In this document: piece by piece, positions 7,978 through 15,833 of the stretch
Layout: each line of letters opens with the position of its first letter
Position numbering within the stretch: the stretch's first letter is position 1
Assembly (NCBI GenBank): GCA_038230975.1
Contig: JBBRMF010000021.1
Location: 1 to 34,074 of the forward strand
Source: JANXVV01 sp038230975
GTDB lineage: Bacteria > Planctomycetota > Phycisphaerae > Tepidisphaerales > Tepidisphaeraceae
Length of the DNA: 34,074 nt
Direction: 5' to 3'
Translations under genes and position numbers: made by a program
Notes under the pieces: model-generated
Database searches by the model: none
The model's input: only the letters and a program-made list of their open reading frames with translations
Told to the model about the DNA's origin: nothing

Positions 7978-8487
7978 TTACATCTGCTCATCCGCTTCGC
8001 CGACAGGCTCTGCATTTCGGCTGGCCCATCCACTGACCTTCGGGTGAACGCATCGCTTAACAACGGTAGTTTCAAGAGAAAAACCATCGCGTTCAAGTTC
8101 TGAAAGATCGTGACCGAGAATCTGAAGGACGACCGAGAAACTCACACCGTTTCGAGTGACCCAGTCAATTAGGCCCTCCGCATCTTCAAGGAATGCTCGT
8201 TCTTCAAGTGAAAGCTCAGGAGAAACGTGGTTCTGATTGGAAGCAACCGGAGACGCAAACTCTGACGAACCAAGGCGCTTCAACACCACCGCACTTTCAA
8301 GGTCATAGTCGACCGCCCGAAGTGTGCGCAACTCTTCCCACAGATGGCTCATCGCATCCCTGAAATTGATTTGGCCATCAAGTGCAGCTTGGATGAAATG
8401 TAGAAAATAGTCGCAGATCCGCTGCTCAACTTCGGACATATTTCCTGCGAAATTCCGTTTGAGACGCCCAGTAAATGACACGGACAT
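7978..8487 (-). CDS. Unrecognised protein, candidate partner of the MazF-type toxin
   Basis: 169 residues from ATG 8487, which has AAAGGAG 8 nt upstream. The frame extends to 8634, but that extension overlaps the DHS-like gene's end and lacks a ribosome site. The sequence is mostly helical and acidic (MSEVEQRICDYFLHFIQAAL…LSLEERAFLEDAEGLIDWV). No MazE-type swapped-hairpin or ribbon-helix-helix N-terminus is evident, and it is about twice the length of usual MazE antitoxins. Position, 14 nt ahead of the toxin, is the only evidence for an antitoxin role. An immunity or regulatory function, or chance neighbourhood, remains possible. Confidence 0.7.
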   Translation of the reverse strand: MSVSFTGRLKRNFAGNMSEVEQRICDYFLHFIQAALDGQINFRDAMSHLWEELRTLRAVDYDLESAVVLKRLGSSEFASPVASNQNHVSPELSLEERAFLEDAEGLIDWVTRNGVSFSVVLQILGHDLSELERDGFSLETTVVKRCVHPKVSGWASRNAEPVGEADEQM

Positions 8488-8617
8488 TCTAAAAACTCCT
8501 TTGTCGATGAAAACTCCGCAGGTTCCGTGCAGAGCAAATATAAAGGAGACTTTCCCGTAAAATAGTAACGATTGCAGCCACACGAAAGCAATAGATAAAT
8601 GGACCGCTTCGTGGCGA

Positions 8618-9682
8618 CTACACCACCGTGGCACCTTCCAGCAACGAAGCCCACTTCTTACCCTTGCGGGCTTTCCACGATCCCTTGTGATAGGCGTAAC
8701 CTACGATGAGCGGGACGGCCAACGTGGCTTCACTGAAGACCATTTGTTCGTAGACCGTATCGACTTTGCCCCAACTGCTGGCTTCCTTAAGCGTGCTGCT
8801 GGAGAGCGCGCCATCGCGAACGTCGGCGACGGTTATCTGCACGGCGTACTTGTGCATGGGCGCATCGGCATCCGTAAGAATCTCGGCGGCAACGACGATA
8901 TCCTGCGCAAAATTCTTCGGGACACCGCCACCGATCATGAACAGGCCGGTGTCTTTGCACTTCAGTTTCAGTTGAGTGAGTTCGTAGAAATCTTTTCCGC
9001 TGTCGATGCTGACTTTCGAGCCGTCACCACGCTCATGCTGGTGGGCCACGATGCCGAAACCGGCCGAGCAGTCACTGAAGGCAGGGACGAAAATCGGCAC
9101 ATCCTTCTTGTAGCATTCCAGGACAATGCTGTCCGGCGTTTTGCCGTGCTTGTGCAGGTAGGCACCCATCTCGCGGATGATTTCGCGCGAGCTGTGGGGG
9201 CGATGCTCGAGTTCATCGAAAATCTTCTTAGTGGTGTCGTCGCAAACGCGCAGTTCTTCTTCATCGATGAAAGTGTCGTAGATGCGATCGATCATCAGAT
9301 CGCGCAGTTCACCGTCGCGCGTGCCGCTTTTGAATTCGTCGGCGGCGATGTAGTGCTTGTAGCCAAGGCCTTCAAAGAAATCCTGATCGACGATGTTCGC
9401 CCCGGTGGAGACGATGGCATCGACCATGTTGTTGCGCACCATGTCGACGACGACCTTCTTGAGTCCTGCGCTGATGAGTGAACCGGCCAGGCAGAGGATC
9501 ACGCCACATTCGCTGTCGGCGAGCATTTTATCATAGATATCGGCCGCACGATTCAAATCGCGCGCGGTGAACGCCATGTGTTTCATGGCGTCGACGACGG
9601 CGACCACATTGTGCTTGGTGATGTCGATGTGCTGGATCGTGTCTTTCAGGAAATCTTTTTTCGATGCTTTCTTCGCGGCCAT
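8618..9682 (-). CDS. Deoxyhypusine-synthase-family protein
   Basis: 354 residues from ATG 9682, with a near-ideal CGGAGG 5 nt upstream. The DHS fold is recognisable: a Lys-rich start, VVSTGANIVDQDF-type NAD-binding region (AIVSTGANIVDQD), PIFVPAFSDCSAGFG, GGGVPKNF, and the motif SSWGK containing the position of the substrate-bound catalytic lysine (K306). Eukaryotic DHS transfers the butylamine of spermidine to eIF5A. Bacteria lack hypusine, and bacterial members have been linked to polyamine synthesis, notably homospermidine formation. The precise substrate cannot be told from sequence. No polyamine genes are adjacent. Confidence 0.9.
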   Translation of the reverse strand: MAAKKASKKDFLKDTIQHIDITKHNVVAVVDAMKHMAFTARDLNRAADIYDKMLADSECGVILCLAGSLISAGLKKVVVDMVRNNMVDAIVSTGANIVDQDFFEGLGYKHYIAADEFKSGTRDGELRDLMIDRIYDTFIDEEELRVCDDTTKKIFDELEHRPHSSREIIREMGAYLHKHGKTPDSIVLECYKKDVPIFVPAFSDCSAGFGIVAHQHERGDGSKVSIDSGKDFYELTQLKLKCKDTGLFMIGGGVPKNFAQDIVVAAEILTDADAPMHKYAVQITVADVRDGALSSSTLKEASSWGKVDTVYEQMVFSEATLAVPLIVGYAYHKGSWKARKGKKWASLLEGATVV

Positions 9683-9947
9683 GGAAACCTCCGACGATTG
9701 GGGGAGAAATTTTAAAAAAACAAAAAAAGCCACGGCGGCCTGCCAGGGTGTGCCCGCCTTTTCCGGCGAGACACCCGCCATTGCGGGTCGGGGTGGCTTT
9801 GAACGCTCGTTATTGTGTTCGATGATACGACAACGTCAAGTAAAAGTTTTGTGCAACGAAAAAAACTTTTCCCGCGAATCGTTTTTGCGCGAAGAGTTCG
9901 GGCGCAATTCTATTGTCTGCTAACTACGACCTGACTAGGATGCGGAC

Positions 9948-10844
9948 GTGAGCGGGTTAGATCGAACCAGTAAGAATCGTTTGACGTTGTGGCTTCGAAG
10001 CGAGAAGGCGTTTGGTCTTACGAGAATACCATTGCCGATGGCTATGGAGGCAATGTCATCAGCGCCGACAGTCGACTCGATCATGTCTCCAACGATCGCT
10101 CGGCCAGTGATTTCCGAAACACGTTTTGCATCGCCCTTGCCGATGATACAGATAGACCAAAGTAGCGCTGTGGCAAAAAGACAGAATAAATCGATCCAAC
10201 CTCCGCTGCTGGTCGTAGCACCGTCATTAGCGGCTGGATTTGCTTCACCGCTTTTGTCGCGTGAAGAAAAAATCGCCCGACTCGCGGCGATGGATGAGCA
10301 GGAAGTTAAAGTCTGTACGAAATGTCGTCTGCACGAAACGCGCACAAATACGGTCTTCGGTGAAGGCGACCCTGATGCCAGGATTTTTTTCGTGGGTGAG
10401 GGTCCGGGAGAAACTGAAGATCTCACCGGCCGCCCGTTCGTCGGCCGGGCCGGGAAGTTTCTCGACAAAATGATCGTGGCCATGGGCCTGACGCGACAAC
10501 AGGTCTTCATTGCCAACATCGTGAAATGCCGGCCACCGCAGAACCGCGTACCCGGCGCGGATGAAATCGCCCGTTGTACGCCGTATCTGGAGCGGCAGTT
10601 AGAGATCGTTCGACCCCAAGTAATCGTGACGCTCGGAAGGCCGGCGACAACTTACATGCTGAATGTGAAATCAGCGATGGGCCAGCTTCGTGGCAATTGG
10701 CATTCGTGGCGCGGCATCAAATTAATGCCGACTTTTCATCCTTCGTATGTGCTGCGGGTGTACACCAAAGAAGTACGCTCTGCCGTGTGGAACGATCTGA
10801 AGCAAGTGCTGACCGAACTGAAAATGCCAGTGCCGAACCGTTGA
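9948..10844 (+). CDS. Uracil-DNA glycosylase, family 4 (iron–sulfur type)
   Basis: 298 residues from GTG 9948, with AGGA about 9 nt upstream. The core has family-4 UDG features: active-site loop GEGPGETED (150–158), RPFVGRAGKFLD, the KCRPPQNR motif, and HPSYVLR near the C-terminus. Cysteines C123, C126, C194 and C210 have the C-x2-C…C-x15-C spacing that binds a 4Fe–4S cluster. The enzyme excises uracil from DNA in base-excision repair. About 110 residues precede the first cysteine; they are low in recognisable structure and longer than in typical members, so a downstream start (ATG 10038, for example) is possible. Confidence 0.92.
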   Translation: MSGLDRTSKNRLTLWLRSEKAFGLTRIPLPMAMEAMSSAPTVDSIMSPTIARPVISETRFASPLPMIQIDQSSAVAKRQNKSIQPPLLVVAPSLAAGFASPLLSREEKIARLAAMDEQEVKVCTKCRLHETRTNTVFGEGDPDARIFFVGEGPGETEDLTGRPFVGRAGKFLDKMIVAMGLTRQQVFIANIVKCRPPQNRVPGADEIARCTPYLERQLEIVRPQVIVTLGRPATTYMLNVKSAMGQLRGNWHSWRGIKLMPTFHPSYVLRVYTKEVRSAVWNDLKQVLTELKMPVPNR

Positions 10845-10877
10845 TTCGAGAGGTGTTCCTTCAGCGACGGATTTGTT

Positions 10878-10897
10878 TGTGGGTAACCTGTGGGTGA
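10878..10897. promoter_or_regulatory. Two DnaA-box-like 9-mers upstream of dnaA
   Basis: TGTGGGTAA (10878–10886) and TGTGGGTGA (10889–10897) differ by one and two bases from TGTGGATAA, the complement of the consensus DnaA box TTATCCACA. They are spaced 11 nt apart and lie about 275 nt before dnaA, followed by an AT-rich patch (10918–10950). This could serve DnaA autoregulation or be part of an origin. Two imperfect boxes are weak evidence. The gap 10845–11170 contains no other recognised feature. Confidence 0.35.
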
Positions 10898-11170
10898 GTT
10901 GTGTTCAGGATGGCGCGAACTAAATATTTGCTGGCGTATAAATTGAATCGCTGTATCGTGCCTCTCTTGCCAATCGCTTTTCACTTCCCAGTGGTTTGAC
11001 GATGCGTAGCGTAAGCGGCTGAGTGATCTTGTTTGAAATACTGAGTTTTTTCATCTCAGGTGTGGTGATTGTTACAGCAAGTTGCTGGCGTTTGAGACGC
11101 CGCCTTGGTAAACATTTTGGTAGTGGGCCGAACGTCATGCGTGCGGCGCTCTGAGAAGAAGATTAAACCT

Positions 11171-12550
11171 ATGGCAACGACCCAATTGCCTGTCCAACGT
11201 GATGCTGTTATCCGCCGCGTGCCGGATCGAAACCCGGATCGCGGTCCGGAAAACCCGGCCTTCGATCCCACGATCTGGCAACGCATTCTGCAGCACGTTC
11301 GCTCGAACCATCCGACGCTCAACCGGGAGTGGTTCGCCCAGATGACCCCGCGTCAGCTCACGAATGGCGTCATCCAGGTGACGGTCCAGAAGATCGCACA
11401 ACTCAATTTTTGCCAGGGTCAGTGCCAGCAGCCATTCACGAACGCGGCTCAGGCTGTTACGCAACGACTCGTCGCGGTCAGCTTTCACTGCGATAATCTG
11501 CCGACCGGCGGCGTCTTTAATGACGCGGATCAACCCGTCCCGCTAAACCCGGATTATCTGTTCGAGAATTTTGTGACCGGCCCCTGCAATCGCCTTGGGC
11601 ATGCGGCTTCGGTGGCCGTCGCCGAGCAACCCGGCAAAGCCTACAACCCACTGTTCATTCACGGTGGGGTCGGGCTCGGTAAAACCCATTTGCTCCAAGC
11701 CATCTGCCAACAGGTACTTGAACGCGCCGGCGATAAACGCATTTTATATTTGTCTTGCGATAGTTTCATCAATCAGTTTATTACCGCCATCGAAACCGGC
11801 GACATGAACACGTTTCGCTATCGCTATCGCCATGTTGACCTGCTGGTGATCGACGACATCCACTTTCTGGCCGGCCGCGACCGCACACAGGAAGAATTCT
11901 TTCACACTTTCAACACGCTGTATCAGGGTCACAAGCAGATTATTCTTTCCGCCGACTGCCCTCCGAGCGAAATCCCCGAGTTAGAAGAGCGGCTCGTAAG
12001 CCGATTCAACTGGGGTCTCGTGGCGAGAATCGAAAAGCCATGCTACGAAACGCGCCTGGCGATTCTTCAGAAAAAGGCCCGTCTGCGCGGCCTATCCCTG
12101 CCTGATGATGTCGTCTGCTATATCGCGGGCAAGGTGGAGAACAACACGCGTGAACTGGAAGGGGCGATCACGAAAATTCAGGGAATGAGCATGCTCCAGG
12201 ACGGCCGCATCGATATCGATCTTGCCAAAGCCGCGTTGGGTGAATCGGGTTCTCCGGATAAAAAGCGGATCACGATTCAGCACATTCTGGACGCCGTCAC
12301 GAAGTACTACAACGTGCGGCTGAGCGATCTGCAGAGCAAAAAACGCCATAAGAGCATCGCCTTCCCCCGGCAGGTCTGCATGTTTTTGGCCCGTAAGAAT
12401 ACGCGCTATTCGCTGGAAGAAATCGGCGGCTATTTTGGCGGTCGCGACCACACGACAGTGCTCCATGCCGTGCGAACGGTCGAAGGCGATGCCAAGGACG
12501 ATCCGGATGTGGCCGAGCAAGTGGCGTATCTGCAAAACCAATTGTCGTAA
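11171..12550 (+). CDS. dnaA: Chromosomal replication initiator DnaA
   Basis: 459 residues from ATG 11171; an upstream TTG at 11105 is open but unlikely. Domain I is at the N-terminus (IWQRILQHVRSNHPTLNREW). The AAA+ domain carries Walker A GGVGLGKT (165–172), Walker B LLVIDDIHFL (224–233) and ERLVSRFNWGL (sensor/arginine-finger region). Domain IV ends the protein with the basic helix and the DnaA signature GGRDHTTVLHA for DNA binding. The protein opens the origin. Neither dnaN, recF, gyrB nor rpmH is beside it, which fits the scattered replication genes of many planctomycetes. Length is normal and all key motifs are present. Confidence 0.97.
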   Translation: MATTQLPVQRDAVIRRVPDRNPDRGPENPAFDPTIWQRILQHVRSNHPTLNREWFAQMTPRQLTNGVIQVTVQKIAQLNFCQGQCQQPFTNAAQAVTQRLVAVSFHCDNLPTGGVFNDADQPVPLNPDYLFENFVTGPCNRLGHAASVAVAEQPGKAYNPLFIHGGVGLGKTHLLQAICQQVLERAGDKRILYLSCDSFINQFITAIETGDMNTFRYRYRHVDLLVIDDIHFLAGRDRTQEEFFHTFNTLYQGHKQIILSADCPPSEIPELEERLVSRFNWGLVARIEKPCYETRLAILQKKARLRGLSLPDDVVCYIAGKVENNTRELEGAITKIQGMSMLQDGRIDIDLAKAALGESGSPDKKRITIQHILDAVTKYYNVRLSDLQSKKRHKSIAFPRQVCMFLARKNTRYSLEEIGGYFGGRDHTTVLHAVRTVEGDAKDDPDVAEQVAYLQNQLS

Positions 12551-12603
12551 TTCAGCAGCTTCTTCGTCCATTTTCAATCGGTCAGATCGCCAACGCGTTC
12601 TAT

Positions 12604-13056
12604 GTGGCAGCGGCGTTGTTTGCGCTGCCATCGGTTGTGACACTGATTCTGTACGCGATTTTCCGAGTACAACTCTGGTTTACGGTGCCTCCGCGCGCGG
12701 CTTCGATGCCCATCAAGAATCCCGATGCGATTCTGATCATCATCCTGGGAATGGCACGTGGAATCGGGGCTATTACGAACGCGATCGGAAATGCAGGAAG
12801 AGTCGTGTTTGGCTGGATCGCCATCATGGCATGCGGCGCAATTCTGATTGCCGTGAGTCTATATTTGACCGCGCGCGGACTGCTCGCTCAACAGCCCTGG
12901 GCACGTATCGCCGCGGCGATACTGATGACCGGGCTACTTCTGGCTTCTCTTGTTTCGCTGCTCTCCATCAAAAGTCGACGAAGAATTATTTCCGGATTGT
13001 TCGTGGCGGGAAGTATTTTTGCGCTACGCGGATTGTGGGCAGGGTACGCGGTGTAA
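12604..13056 (+). CDS. Hypothetical small membrane protein
   Basis: About 150 residues with four hydrophobic segments, near 3–24, 43–60, 68–90 and 100–120, and a basic SIKSRRR patch. The start is uncertain. GTG 12604 has no visible ribosome site and lies at the very edge of the first helix; the frame is open upstream into the dnaA end (…GQIANAFY) but offers no ATG or GTG in that stretch. It follows dnaA by 53 nt on the same strand and might be cotranscribed. No family recognised. Confidence 0.55.
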   Translation: MAAALFALPSVVTLILYAIFRVQLWFTVPPRAASMPIKNPDAILIIILGMARGIGAITNAIGNAGRVVFGWIAIMACGAILIAVSLYLTARGLLAQQPWARIAAAILMTGLLLASLVSLLSIKSRRRIISGLFVAGSIFALRGLWAGYAV

Positions 13057-13077
13057 TTGATAAGGTTTGTTCTTGCC

Positions 13078-13153
13078 GCTTGCGGCTTAGCCATCCCCCG
13101 CCCGAAAAACCTCACCTCGCGGTTTTTACGTACACAGTGGCTAAGCCGCAAGC
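13078..13153. repeat. Inverted repeat between convergent genes
   Basis: Perfect 16-bp arms, GCTTGCGGCTTAGCCA at 13078–13093 and its complement at 13138–13153, with a 44-nt loop that holds a second small hairpin (AAAACC…GGTTTT). It fills the gap between the convergent small membrane protein and the VWA protein. It may act as a two-way terminator, but its composition matches the dispersed intergenic palindromes in this window. Confidence 0.75.
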
Positions 13154-13156
13154 AAC

Positions 13157-15643
13157 TCACTTCAACTGCGCGGATTTCCGCAAGATCCACTCCGCCGTAA
13201 CGACACTAAGCATGAGCAGGAAGAACAACTTCGTCGACCAGAGTTCCAGTTCCACCGGCCAACCCACCCGCTCAGTCTTCAAGCGGATAGCATCCGGCAA
13301 CTGATCGATGTTTTCCTCGCGGAAGAACTGGCCGGACGTCGTTTGAGCAATGTCCTTTAGAAGTTGTTCATTCATCGCCGTATCCCCGAATTCAACGGTA
13401 GGTTCGCCGACGGTGAAATCCAGCTTCACATCAGGCTCGGCGGGTTTATCCACGTAGAACTTATAGTTACCTGCGGGCGGAGCGACGAACTCACCTTTGT
13501 ACATGCCGCGCTGCTCGGGGACGGGTCGCAGCAGAACCTCGCGCTCGGTGCGGTTGGTGGTGTCGGCAGTGCCGCCGGTGTAGTAGCCTTTGACGGTAGG
13601 TTCGGCGACGGGCTCATAGGTTGCGTCATAGAGTCGCGCGTAGATCGTCACGCGTTCGCCGGTGACATACTGCTCCTTGTCGGCGTTGAGTTGGGTTCGC
13701 TTTGAACCTAACAGGTGCGGCAGGGCAATACGCTGGATCATCTGACCCCAGAGCGTGATATAGAACTCATCGCCCTTGTTCCGCCGCCATCGCCAGGTGT
13801 TGTCCGTGCCGACATAGATGACTTGACCCAGCCCGTATTGCTGTAAGGCGATGATCGGCATCTTCTCACCTCGGATGGCTTTGGCAGGATCGGCATCTAC
13901 CAGAAGAGATTCTGCGGCGGGTTTGGCTCTTGCCACTCGAGCCGTCCAGTAGATCGGAGGTAGTTCCTTCCACTTTCGCTGACTCTCGGTTTCTTTATCA
14001 GAAAGGCGCAACATGCCGTTGCGCGCACCCTTGGGGGTGAGTTCCATGCGAATTGGTTTTTCAAACACATCGGCCTTCGGACCGCCGCCTACAAAGGTGT
14101 GGGTAGGCTCCAGTTCTACCGGCAGCATTTTATCGATCGGGGTGTTCGCATAGCCGTTGGGCGAGAACTGCCGACCGGCCACCATAATGAAACCACCGCC
14201 GGAAATGGAAACGAACTCGGCGATGTTCTTCAGTTGATCGCCCTTGAATAGCCTGGGATCGACATCGCCGAATATGAGCACATCAAACTTGTCGTTCAAT
14301 TCAGCTTTGGTTTTCGGAAACTCTGACAGGTAAGGTGTCTTTTCGCCTTTGGTGATCCCGATATCTCCATCGACCAGAAACACCTTCAAGTCCACCCGTC
14401 GGTCGCGCAGCATTTGCTGCATGAGATATTTGAATTCCCAGCGCGGGGATTGCTCGACCATCAGCACTTTGATTTTATCATCCACCACGCGCAGGTGTTT
14501 CTGCTTTGAGTTGTTGCGAGTCTCGGCTTCATCGGCCCGGGGGGCAATTGAAGCGACCAGATCAAACTCTCCTTTTTTGGAGGGTGTGAGCTTCATCGGA
14601 ATGACTTGTTCATCCTGATCCTGAGAAAAAACGACGGTTTTCTCATCCACTTTCTCACCGCCAAGAGTGAGGATGAGTTGGCCGGATTCACCTTTCAAAT
14701 TTTGGCCTTTGACGCGGACGCTGATTGGCACTTCATCCTTGGCGAAGACCACTTCGCTAGGCGTAAAAATGTCTGCAACGATAATATCCTTTGGGCTACT
14801 GATACCGACGCCATAGGTATAGACAGGAACGCCTTCCTGCCGCGCCGCTTTGGCAGCCATGATGGGATCAGAACCGGCGTTGTTACCGCCATCCGTGAGA
14901 AGCAGTATGCCGGCAAGTGGTTGGCCGCGCGTGCGTGCGATGGCTTTACGCAGCTCGTCGCCGATCGGTGTGATCGGGCTCCAGGGAGTCAGCTTGTTCA
15001 TCCACGCTAACGCAGCAGACGAAGATGATGCAGTAGGCTGGGTTGATGGGCCGCTGGTGGGGGCAATGTCGGCGGTTTGACCGTTCGGTGAATCTGCAAA
15101 GGCATAGAGTTTCAGGTCGTATTCTTTGGCGAGTCGACCTAACAGATCGAGCTTGTTATTGTTCAAAAGTGATTTGAGCAAATCCATTCGACCGATGGAA
15201 GAAACCTGGCTGGCTTGATCCGGTGAAAGGTTCTGATCGAGCCCTTTAGCCGGATCAAGTAGATTCATCGCGATGGCCGCTCGCTTCAGGTCCGCAGCTT
15301 CCGTTCGCGGGTCTTTGATGCCCATGCTGGTACTGGTATCCACCACGACAACCAACCCACGGCGAACGGTATTCTCCATCGTAAAGTTCAATACCGGTCG
15401 GGCGAGCAGGAGCAGGATGGGCGAGATGAAACCGAGGCGCAAGATGGCCATCGTCCAACGTCTGAAAGCACCGACCGAGGAATCTTCTCGCCGGTAGAGC
15501 CAAATAGTGAGCATCGCCAGGACCAAACCAATCAATGCGATCCATGCCGGGTGAATGCCCGGATGAAATCGGACGACCGGATGCGCGATGAAGGCTCCGT
15601 TTTCTGCCTTGACGCCGAGAAGTTTGAGAAGAAAGTCTACCAT
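13157..15643 (-). CDS. Large VWA-domain membrane protein (Bat-like cluster)
   Basis: 828 residues. Two N-terminal membrane helices (33–50, 63–84) precede a von Willebrand A domain whose MIDAS motif is intact (VVVDTSTSMG: D102, S104, S106; later LLLTDGG). A long extracytoplasmic region follows, including a glutamine-amidotransferase-like segment (IKVLMVEQSPRWEFKYL…, then FDVLIFGDVDP) and beta-rich C-terminal parts. A last helix lies near residues 805–825. Such proteins are regular last members of planctomycete moxR–DUF58–VWA clusters and are thought to assemble or stabilise envelope complexes with MoxR. It lies 190 nt downstream of the BatA-like gene, across a palindromic repeat. Confidence 0.85.
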   Translation of the reverse strand: MVDFLLKLLGVKAENGAFIAHPVVRFHPGIHPAWIALIGLVLAMLTIWLYRREDSSVGAFRRWTMAILRLGFISPILLLLARPVLNFTMENTVRRGLVVVVDTSTSMGIKDPRTEAADLKRAAIAMNLLDPAKGLDQNLSPDQASQVSSIGRMDLLKSLLNNNKLDLLGRLAKEYDLKLYAFADSPNGQTADIAPTSGPSTQPTASSSSAALAWMNKLTPWSPITPIGDELRKAIARTRGQPLAGILLLTDGGNNAGSDPIMAAKAARQEGVPVYTYGVGISSPKDIIVADIFTPSEVVFAKDEVPISVRVKGQNLKGESGQLILTLGGEKVDEKTVVFSQDQDEQVIPMKLTPSKKGEFDLVASIAPRADEAETRNNSKQKHLRVVDDKIKVLMVEQSPRWEFKYLMQQMLRDRRVDLKVFLVDGDIGITKGEKTPYLSEFPKTKAELNDKFDVLIFGDVDPRLFKGDQLKNIAEFVSISGGGFIMVAGRQFSPNGYANTPIDKMLPVELEPTHTFVGGGPKADVFEKPIRMELTPKGARNGMLRLSDKETESQRKWKELPPIYWTARVARAKPAAESLLVDADPAKAIRGEKMPIIALQQYGLGQVIYVGTDNTWRWRRNKGDEFYITLWGQMIQRIALPHLLGSKRTQLNADKEQYVTGERVTIYARLYDATYEPVAEPTVKGYYTGGTADTTNRTEREVLLRPVPEQRGMYKGEFVAPPAGNYKFYVDKPAEPDVKLDFTVGEPTVEFGDTAMNEQLLKDIAQTTSGQFFREENIDQLPDAIRLKTERVGWPVELELWSTKLFFLLMLSVVTAEWILRKSAQLK

Positions 15644-15681
15644 TTGTCAGCGGTTCAGTTTTTCGTTACCGGGGGTTAATT

Positions 15682-15789
15682 GTGGCACGGGCTTCCAGCC
15701 CGTGCGATCGATGCCAAACTAGAAAGAATCTCGAAATCATGTTTACTCTACGCATTTGCCCACTAACACCGGCTGGAAGCCCGTGCCAC
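15682..15789. repeat. Inverted repeat with self-complementary arms
   Basis: Perfect 19-bp arms (GTGGCACGGGCTTCCAGCC at 15682–15700, complement at 15771–15789), loop 70 nt. The left arm and following bases also form their own hairpin (CACGGGCT-TCC-AGCCCGTG). It sits inside the putative operon, between the two VWA genes, so it may tune distal expression, or it may simply be an inserted repeat. Confidence 0.8.
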
Positions 15790-15833
15790 TGTTTAGTAAT
15801 AAATTTGATTCTCATCCGGTTCATGGCAATCTA

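Noticed and set aside
8687..9481. 264-codon open frame on the plus strand
   Set aside because: Antisense to the deoxyhypusine-synthase-like gene. No recognisable family.
12435..13304. 289-codon plus-strand frame spanning dnaA's end, the small membrane protein and the convergent gene
   Set aside because: It crosses three better-supported genes and the inverted repeat, and its translation is Arg/Ser-rich without domain signals.
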